Assembly: GCA_958430865.1 (NCBI GenBank)
Contig: CAUDNR010004346.1
Location: forward strand, 37,727 to 54,633
Reading direction: 5' to 3'
Source of the DNA: Entrophospora sp. SA101
Taxonomy: Eukaryota > Glomeromycota > Glomeromycetes > Entrophosporales > Entrophosporaceae
DNA length: 16,907 bases
Numbering within the stretch: the stretch's first letter is position 1; the number at the start of each line of letters is the position of its first letter. Position numbers and translations under genes: made by a program. The notes under the pieces were generated by a model, which saw nothing but the letters and a program-made list of their open reading frames with translations, was not told where the DNA came from and searched no databases. Below are positions 10,258 to 16,907 of this stretch, piece after piece.

Positions 10258-11610
10258 CCTATAAATATATATATAAGTTCAAAATAATTAAATTTTTAAA
10301 TAATTGCAACCACCACCAAAAACAAACAATGTCATTATAATTCATACATGAAAATTTGTTTCTATTTCAATTCGACTTCTTTTACTTGGCGTATCGCCAG
10401 AATTTAACATAATTTTGGTATCTGTTCCAGTATATAGCACTAAGCCTATAACCCACTCGGTATTACGAAGAACACAACCTCTCAACAAAACGTCATTTAT
10501 AGATATGGGTTCAGTTTTAATGTCGGTGCCATCTTTTACGATCCAATGTAAAACTCCATTGAATGTGTATAAGTTGACATTTGGTGGTTCAGATTCAACA
10601 TAAAAAGAAGCAGTCCCACAATCTTGTTCAGATTTTATTGATGAAGTTGCGGACACACAATGACGAACTTTAAGATTTGTTTCACCATCCAAATTTTTTG
10701 TTTCCGAGTAACAAAGACCATCTGGTTCACTTGTAGATAAAATTATCATATCAGCCGGCACTTGATCATTATTATTTAATCGTATGATATCACCAACTTT
10801 AACATCTTGCCAATGAGCATCAGACCATTTTATATCTGAAACTTTTGTTTTGTTTGTACGAGATGATGATGGAACCACTATCGACCTATCATTACTATTA
10901 TTATTATTAACATTACTATTATCACTATCATTATCATGATGATGCTTACTACTATTACTGTAATTACAGTTTGATTTTTTGATTTTATAACCAAAAAAAC
11001 GATTCAATATTTTACGCAAGGATTTAAATTGCTCACTACCGCCATATGGCATATTGACATTTACCCAATTTGATATTATCGTAGCTTTAGAATTGTTAAG
11101 TGTTTTATCTTGAGTATGACGTTTCCAATCTTCAAAAGCATCTTTAATTGCAGTCATAGTGATGATAGTGAATAGTGGGGAAGCCACTAAAATGGGAGAA
11201 ACACCACCACCTACTGAAGGTATAAGTTGAAGTGCTACTAGGAAAAGAAAATACATATTTGCCACTCTCCGGAATTGTTCAAATAAATTTTTTGGTATAA
11301 AGGTTAACAAAGTGTATTTCGAAGTACTGATCCGATTTGATGCAAATTTTATTATTGGTTCGTCATATTGATCTAATTCTTCTGGTGGTAAAGGCATATT
11401 TACATAAACGCGTCTTTTTGAAGTAGCTGTTGTTTGTTGTTGTTGTTGTTGGTTTGTTATTGTTGTTGTTGTAGCTGCTGTGATAGAACTCATTGTAGTA
11501 GCAGCTATTACTGTGGTGCTATCATCGATAATTGAGGAAGAATGATGTTCCAAACTAATAAAAGTTTCATTTTCGACATTTACATTTTTCTTTTTTTTAA
11601 ATATCGACAT
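10226..11610 (-). pseudogene. Truncated flippase copy: exon 1, intron 1 and the first 12 bp of exon 2
   Basis: Exon 1 (11610 down to 10348) is identical at the protein level to that of the full gene: 421 residues with TM1-TM2 and the DGET motif. Intron 1 (10347-10259) keeps GT and AG. Exon 2 is cut after 12 bp (10258-10247). Beyond it the frame runs into antisense exon-8 sequence for six codons and ends at TAA (10228-10226), for a possible 431-residue product. It lacks the P and N domains and TM3 onward, so it cannot be an active flippase. It carries a full copy of the upstream region, so it may be transcribed. Its 3' end overlaps the end of the full gene by 32 bp (10226-10257), tail to tail. 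A truncated N-terminal protein or an antisense RNA are both conceivable. Confidence 0.88.
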
Positions 11611-13391
11611 TTTATTTTTATATATATATATATATACTACACTAATAAATAAAAAAAAGAAAGTGTCCTTGGTGAAAAGACTTTATAATTGAAAGAAAAA
11701 AAGAAGTTACTACAGGGGGAAATTTTGGTTTTTTACATTTTATACTATTATTATAATATATTTTTAAAATTTCAAATTTAATAATAGATTTATAAGTTTT
11801 TTTTTAAATATTGCATGTGTTTACACCAGAAATAGGAGATAATTTAGATCTCGGGAGCTTTTTTTCTATTTTTCCACATAATATAAATTTGACAGAGTAA
11901 ATAAGGGAAAGTAATTTATTATTATAATAAAAGTTACACATCAACTTTTTTTGTTTTTTATAATATATTAATAAGTGAATGGATTTTGGGTATATACAAG
12001 TTTAGTGGTACAAAGAAGAATATGACATTATTTTGGAGATCTCAATACACGGTTATATGGCAGATCCACGCATCCCCAAAATTTTAGTGACAAGCTTCAA
12101 CCAATAAAAAGTAAGGATTTAAATAATAAAAAAGTAAATACAGGCATGCTTGCTAATCCAATCAAATTATTCTTAAAAAGATTTTATAGCCCAAAGCGGT
12201 CTATATGCATATTTTATATGTTAAATACCACCATTAGATGAAATTATTTGTTCAATCTCTTTGTTGGTAATGGTGGCGAAATAATGTCCTATAATAATAT
12301 TAATATTTCTTATTTTTTTTTCGCATCAGATATCAATTTTCGGGATCAAGGGTACAAAATCTAAAAAAGGTCTAGTTCCAAAAAATGCACTATGCAATCA
12401 CGTACGTGATTGCATAATTTGCATAACATCCTCAACAAATAAAAACATTGATAATAGTTTGTGCGTGATCAAACCCTTTTTTGTTTAAATATTGTACAAA
12501 ATGGTGAACAAACATTTGTCATTATTTTCCAATAAGGGTTAGAAAACATAATAAATAACAAGTATGAATTCAACAAATACGACGACGTGTTTCTGTTTAA
12601 TACTTTTATGATTTTAAATTAGGTGAGTGTTAAAATAAAAAAATATTTATTTTTTGAAGCTTCACAAATTTCAACAATTTTCTTTTCAATAGCTAGTAAA
12701 GAGAAGTGATTAAACTTCTATTTTTGGAGAAGAGTATTTTCAAGAGGGAATATTTCTTTTAATTACAAGAATTGTGCAAATATTCTTGAAAACCCAAGCT
12801 ACAAATGACATAATTTTTTGATTTATTTTTATTAATTAATAGTTTTGAGAAAAGAAAATTTTAGTATTAGATTTTTTTTGACAGATAACAATTTTATCAT
12901 ACAACCAGTATTCTCTCATTTAAATTTTTTAATTTCCTGAAAAAAAAAATAGCTTCCTTTTTTTTTTCTTTCTAAAATAAGAAGAAATTCTTGAATTTTT
13001 GAAATTCCCGCCCTGCGTATAGTGCAAATCACCTAGTCCCGCAACTTACTGCGCCTCGCGGCCAATTTTGGGAAAAATCTCAAATCTCAGAATTATAAGT
13101 TATGTTCAAAAATGCAATAAAATTTTTGTATCACGTGACCTTTTGATAGTGATTATGATGCAAATTTTTAAAAAAATTTTCCGTTTAAATATTTATATAT
13201 TAATATATAATTAATATTTAAATTTGACATGTAAGAAAATTTATCCTATATGAAGAGGATGAAAATACTATAAATAATGAAGATAATATTATTAATTTGC
13301 AAAATAATTATTTTTCTGCATAATATTTTATATAAGTTACATTATTTTATTATATATATGAATGGAAAAAATAAATACTATAAAACTAATA
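11611..13391. other. Inverted copy of the flippase upstream region
   Basis: Mirror of 2892-4672 with constant offset and no difference in the stretches compared. It contains the duplicate 26-bp palindrome (12391-12416), GC-rich island (13007-13066) and TCACGTGA (13131-13138). No gene is supported. As a complete promoter copy it would drive the truncated exon-1 gene on the - strand. Confidence 0.6.
12391..12416. repeat. Second copy of the 26-bp perfect palindrome
   Basis: Exact mirror of 3867-3892, upstream of the truncated flippase copy at the same distance from its ATG. Confidence 0.85.
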
Positions 13392-15605
13392 TTAATTTAC
13401 ATTAGAGTCAAGACCACACAATACACTGTTGGGAATTTTTCTATGGGAACTATATTTTTTTACAGCATGTTCTGCAGCATTAAGAGTCAGCCCTTTTCTA
13501 TATGCATCCATATATCTGAAAGACCTACGTGCATATCTTCTTATAGATGAAATTGGAACAGAGTCCAAGGCCAAAGGTACTGTTTTCAAGAGTCCATCCC
13601 AGGTGTAGTCACAATTTTCTCTTGTGTATCTCTTAGCTGCACCCCAATACATTTCAATGAAATTTAATTCACAATGGAACTTGGGGTAGAAAATCACCAT
13701 ATGTCCCTTTCCTTCAATTGTTTCTTGAATAATTCCCTTTTGTGACTTGAAATCTGGTTGTAACTCCAGAATCTTCAGTCCACAACAATCTGTTTTTGTA
13801 TTCTGTTCCCTTAACTTTTTAGTTTTACAGTCAGAACATACTTTTTTTAATCCTTCCTTAAATAATCCTCTTTCTTGCAAAATTGTTTTCATTCCCTTCT
13901 GTTCTCCATTAGGGTAAGTCATCTGTTGAATTGCACCATTGAAAACAGTATCTCTCATCTTTGGTTGTTTTCCACCATCATTCCAATTTACATTGGATGC
14001 AACCAAAGCATCATCAGCAAAGGCAGCATGAGAAGTTGCATTGTCAAATGCAAATAGAGCAATGCAACCTGGATGAGTGGCTTCGAATATTGGTATTGCT
14101 TTATTAATTATTTGATTTTTTAATTTTTCTGTTGTCCACCACCCATCATGATTTGATCCTGATATAATACATTCACGGCTTTGTTTAGGTAAGTGGGGGA
14201 ATTGATTTTGTTCTTCATCATTTAGATGTAAGGGACCTATTGTTTCACTCAAAAAATCACCAACATGATAAGCCCTCCCTCTCCCCTTCTTTTTTAAAGG
14301 TTGTTCACCTTCTGGAATCCAACCTTGACTATTACTTTCATTTGAATAGAAGGTAGATTCATCATGTGTTATTATATGTCTTATTTTAACTCCTTCTTCT
14401 AATACAGGGTCAATTCTTTTATCTAAATTATCTCCCTCAAACCTTGGAGCATAAGGTTCATATTCCACTTCCATAAAATTTAAAAATTCTTCTCTATATT
14501 TAACAACATCAGGTCTCTCATGGCCATCATGATAGAATCCTTTTTTATAAGCACTAAACATCCATCCTAATTTTTTGAGCCATCTTGCTGCAGTTTGTTC
14601 AGATATTTTTTTGTGTTCGTTTTCCACTCCAAAATTAGGCAATATTATATCATTGACATGTTTGCATAATTTTTTAGGTGTTATATCAAATTTATTGGAC
14701 CTTAAGTGACTTCCAATCTGTGCAGCAACATCTTCATGATCCAAAAGGCTTTTTGTTTTTGGGTGTTTTCCTCTATTTGATTCAGGTAATATTTTATTTT
14801 GGACCCATTGTTTAGCCCAAGTTCTAATGCATCTTCCTTTATAAACTCTTGCCCACCCTAGAGATATTGCAACTATTTCACTTGCTTCAATCTGTTTTTT
14901 GCCATTATCCAAATGTCTAAAATACATTTCAATTGCCATTAATTTGGACTTTACATCATTGGTTAAATTAGGTCTTCCAAGAGCTTGCTCAACAGAACTT
15001 ATTGCACTTTTCCAGTCATTATTCATAAGGTTAATATCATCTTCAAGATCAAGATCAAAATCATCATCAAGATCATAATTTAATGATTCAACACCACTTT
15101 GCTCTGAATCTTCAGGTTGATCTTCACTGGAAGTTTGAAGGTTAAAAAAATCAGTGATTTTCTTTGATCCTTCTGCTGCTTGTTTTAATTGACTAGCCTG
15201 CCTTCGTAGTGTTCTTTTTGAATCTTTCATGTAAAAAGACCTGCTTTTTATTGAAATGGCATTTTCTTTGAAAGTTTGTTTTGCCTCTTCCCACCATCCA
15301 CATACAAAATCAGCATTATCATCTCTGTCCATTCTCAAATCATCCCATGGTTCACTGTCATCAGAATTCCAATCAGATTCAGTTTGAATTTCGGGTTCAG
15401 ATTCAATTTGAATTTCAGGTTCAGGTTCAGATTCAATTTGAATTTCATGTTCAGGTTCAGATTCAATTTGAATTTCAGGTTCAGATTCAGATTCAATTAA
15501 ATCCATTTCAATATCATTTGTATTTAAATTGCTTTGTTCAGAACAATTTCTTCTAGCATCAGCTAATCTTCTAATTTGAAGTTGTCTTTTATTGTATCTG
15601 ACCAT
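13392..15605 (-). CDS. Intact DDE transposase (fungal Tc1/mariner-IS630-related family)
   Basis: A single uninterrupted frame of 737 residues, predicted to cut and join transposon ends in the nucleus. Residues 34-95 are acidic, with 10-residue repeats of the type SEPEPEIQIE. Residues 205-345 are basic and helical-looking, with RTWAKQW and TAARWLKKLGW suggesting helix-turn-helix DNA binding. The catalytic core has Asp415 (HDES), Asp521 (FDNATSH) and Glu651 (FHCELNFIEMYW). The third motif resembles the LNPIE-W signature of Tc1/mariner and IS630 transposases, but D521-E651 spacing (129 residues between) is far longer than the classic 34. An insertion there holds Cys590, Cys593, Cys607 and Cys608, a possible metal site. 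Related proteins with HDE, FDN and FHCELNPIEMYWG motifs are common in fungi. The left copy encodes the same protein apart from a nonsense codon, a shorter repeat and scattered substitutions. ATG at 15605 is the first in frame and matches the left copy. Confidence 0.88.
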   Translation of the reverse strand: MVRYNKRQLQIRRLADARRNCSEQSNLNTNDIEMDLIESESEPEIQIESEPEHEIQIESEPEPEIQIESEPEIQTESDWNSDDSEPWDDLRMDRDDNADFVCGWWEEAKQTFKENAISIKSRSFYMKDSKRTLRRQASQLKQAAEGSKKITDFFNLQTSSEDQPEDSEQSGVESLNYDLDDDFDLDLEDDINLMNNDWKSAISSVEQALGRPNLTNDVKSKLMAIEMYFRHLDNGKKQIEASEIVAISLGWARVYKGRCIRTWAKQWVQNKILPESNRGKHPKTKSLLDHEDVAAQIGSHLRSNKFDITPKKLCKHVNDIILPNFGVENEHKKISEQTAARWLKKLGWMFSAYKKGFYHDGHERPDVVKYREEFLNFMEVEYEPYAPRFEGDNLDKRIDPVLEEGVKIRHIITHDESTFYSNESNSQGWIPEGEQPLKKKGRGRAYHVGDFLSETIGPLHLNDEEQNQFPHLPKQSRECIISGSNHDGWWTTEKLKNQIINKAIPIFEATHPGCIALFAFDNATSHAAFADDALVASNVNWNDGGKQPKMRDTVFNGAIQQMTYPNGEQKGMKTILQERGLFKEGLKKVCSDCKTKKLREQNTKTDCCGLKILELQPDFKSQKGIIQETIEGKGHMVIFYPKFHCELNFIEMYWGAAKRYTRENCDYTWDGLLKTVPLALDSVPISSIRRYARRSFRYMDAYRKGLTLNAAEHAVKKYSSHRKIPNSVLCGLDSNVN
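15370..15496 (-). repeat. In-frame minisatellite encoding the acidic transposase repeat
   Basis: Units of about 30 bp encode SEPExEIQIE-like decapeptides. This copy has two units more than the left one; together with a 2-codon deletion nearer the start this explains the net difference of 18 codons (737 versus 719 residues). Confidence 0.8.
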
Positions 15606-16088
15606 TTTTAATGTGATTAAATTTGTTGATATATATATAGGAAAAATTTAATTGAGAAAAAGAATTAGATTTGTAATAATAGAGTTGGTAAAAAGAAAAT
15701 TTGAATAAAGAAAATGTTTAGAGATATTTTATTATTGATTATTTTTTTAATAGTACAGCTGGTAAAAATGTCTTGCATTTTATATTCAAAATTTCTTTAA
15801 ATTCCAATTCAGTAAATAAAGAAAAATATAAAATAAATGAGTTTTTCACCACTTTATCAATTATGACAAAGAATACTTGAACCTGAGAATTTTGTTAATT
15901 TTTTTGATATTTTTGGGTTTGAATTAATTAATTGATACATATTTCAGGAATAACTAACTATAAATATACAATGAAAAAACAGTTTGTTTATTTAAAAATG
16001 AGTTTAGTAAATCCGATTTTATCATCTATTTTTGTCATGTTTAAAGAGAAAAGAGAAATAATAAAACCATTATTCAAATTGATAATAA
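15606..16088. other. 5' non-coding part of the right transposon copy
   Basis: No gene. Matches 229-731 inverted, with many substitutions and indels: a TTGATA segment is missing near the ATGACAAAAATAG sequence, the AAAC run is contracted, and there is one TAGTTAGTTATTCC unit instead of two. The upstream TATATATATA before the transposase ATG is conserved. Confidence 0.5.
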
Positions 16089-16369
16089 ATCACATATGAT
16101 TGTTTTTTTTAATTTTGAAAAATCTATTAATATTAAATACTTATATGGATGGCATTTTCATTTTTACATCAAATAAGCATCAAACCCGCCTATTATGCAT
16201 ACAACTATTGAATGCATGATAAAACATTAATCAATTTTATTGTTTTCCAAGCTTGTCTAATGTTGGTAATAAATTTTAGAGAGATTCACAAAAAAACAGT
16301 TTTATAAAACCGGTATAATGAAGACAGTAATGGTAATAATATGTTTTTTCTATAATATGCTATATATAT

Positions 16370-16406
<37 letters not shown>

Positions 16407-16584
16407 CTTGGCTGTCCTGCAGGGTTGACCATGGTACTGGTCCATTGATGGTCCGTTGGGTCCATTGAAGTAACATTTCAACCATATTTAGTAGTTGTCT
16501 CAATGGACCCTGCTGTCCTGTATATAATCATTAGGTATCACAAATACGGGTAAAAATTTCTTTAAAAATTTTTTAAAAAAAAAA
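16089..16584. other. Right flank, no gene; AT microsatellite and GGTCCATTGA repeats
   Basis: The stretch is AT-rich and without coding signs. It has a TA/AT microsatellite at about 16361-16401. Next comes a GC-richer block with the motif GGTCCATTGA at 16439-16448, a degenerate copy directly after it and a further copy at 16459-16468. An 11-bp inverted repeat is formed by GGGTCCATTGA (16458-16468) and its complement (16500-16510). GCTGTCCTG occurs at both edges (16411-16419 and 16512-16520). This may be a short dispersed repeat; the family is not recognised. Confidence 0.5.
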
Positions 16585-16881
16585 ATGAAACGCGACAACT
16601 CCCACTTAAAAAATTTTTTTATACAAGAAAACTGGTCTTATGACCATTTTAAAAATTTTTTATCTCTACTAAATTACAAAGAAGAAGACATATTGGCGCA
16701 CTATATTAGAGAGTTGAAAAAAATAGAAGAAGAGGAAGCGGTGGAGAGGAAGGAGAAGGCAGGGGCTTTGTTGAAGAAGCATTATCAGGTACATTTGTTA
16801 TATATTATTCATAAAAACATCCTACTCATTTGGGGGCTGTTCTAGGAAAAAGTGGGTTTCGACCCTCAGATTCAAAAATGA
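16585..16881 (+). CDS. Possible small two-exon gene, unknown function
   Basis: ATG at 16585 opens 68 codons ending CATTATCAG, followed by GTACAT, a reasonable fungal intron donor. An acceptor TTCTAG at 16840-16845 would remove a 57-nt intron (16789-16845) and give 11 more codons to TGA at 16879-16881, for 79 residues in total. Read without splicing, the frame stops inside that acceptor. The peptide starts with hydrophobic and aromatic residues (NFFIQENWSYDHFKNFLSLL) and then has a strongly charged Glu/Lys helix, likely coiled coil. I recognise no family. A longer gene running beyond the window, or chance, are the alternatives. Confidence 0.35.
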
Positions 16882-16907
16882 GATATTTATACCAAATTAA
16901 TCTATAC

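Larger units (their letters stand above)
10247..16088. repeat. Right arm of large inverted duplication
   Basis: Reverse-complement partner of 229-6036, separated from it by 4.2 kb of unique flippase sequence. No difference was found in the stretches compared between 10247 and 13990. Four substitutions fall at 13991-14261, none was found in the next 890 bp or so, and divergence becomes frequent outward of about 15152. Beyond 16088 the flanks are unrelated. Confidence 0.95.
13392..16088 (-). mobile_element. DDE transposon copy (right), coding-competent
   Basis: The inverted partner of the left element, with an intact transposase and about 480 bp of 5' non-coding DNA. Similarity to the left copy ends at 16088; what follows is unrelated, which suggests the element's 5' end is at or near here. 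The 3' end is not resolved for the same reason as in the left copy. No terminal inverted repeats or target duplication could be assigned. Confidence 0.55.

Noticed and set aside
1..16907. tRNA, rRNA, CRISPR array or bacterial operon features
   Set aside because: No cloverleaf, ribosomal or spaced-repeat pattern was seen, and spliceosomal introns make the window eukaryotic.

Overview
The window looks like nuclear DNA of an AT-rich fungus, most likely an arbuscular mycorrhizal fungus (Glomeromycotina, Rhizophagus-like). This is inferred from very AT-rich intergenic DNA, seven short GT-AG introns of 77-96 nt, Asn/Gln/Ser-rich low-complexity coding tracts, a Dnf1/Dnf2-type P4-ATPase and a transposase of a widespread fungal DDE family. 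No ribosomal or mitochondrial genes are present to confirm the lineage.

Layout: (1) 1-228, flank with a GC-rich hairpin cluster. (2) 229-2891, a DDE transposon copy whose transposase has one nonsense codon. (3) 2892-4672, a 1.8-kb intergenic/promoter stretch. (4) 4673-10257, an eight-exon gene on + for a phospholipid flippase, ending in a duplicated in-frame piece of its own exon 8. (5) 10226-11610, on -, a second copy of the flippase promoter, exon 1, intron 1 and 12 bp of exon 2. (6) 11611-13391, the inverted copy of the intergenic stretch. (7) 13392-16088, an inverted transposon copy whose 737-aa transposase is intact. (8) 16089-16907, unrelated flank with an AT microsatellite, GGTCCATTGA-type repeats and perhaps a small two-exon gene.

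The dominant structure is a large inverted duplication: left arm 229-6036, right arm 10247-16088, spacer 6037-10246. Positions in the inner arms are related by x + x' = 16283 with no indel from about 1000 to 6036. I found no substitution in the stretches compared from 2293 to 6036. The two internal breakpoints resolve to the base. One starts a 539-bp direct duplication (8787-9325 copied to 9714-10252); the other joins it to the inverted arm across 6 bp of shared sequence (ATTCAT, 10247-10252). This fits replication template switching (MMBIR/FoSTeS type), although an assembly or fold-back artefact has to be excluded.

Consequences: the flippase loses its native C-terminus and gains a second copy of its last two membrane helices plus tail. 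A truncated exon-1 gene faces it tail to tail. Any read-through transcript would contain about 1.3 kb of self-complementary flippase sequence, a plausible source of small RNAs against the gene. The outer parts of the arms, inside the transposon, differ in patches, and several differences are CpG-decay changes, one of which created the nonsense codon in the left transposase.
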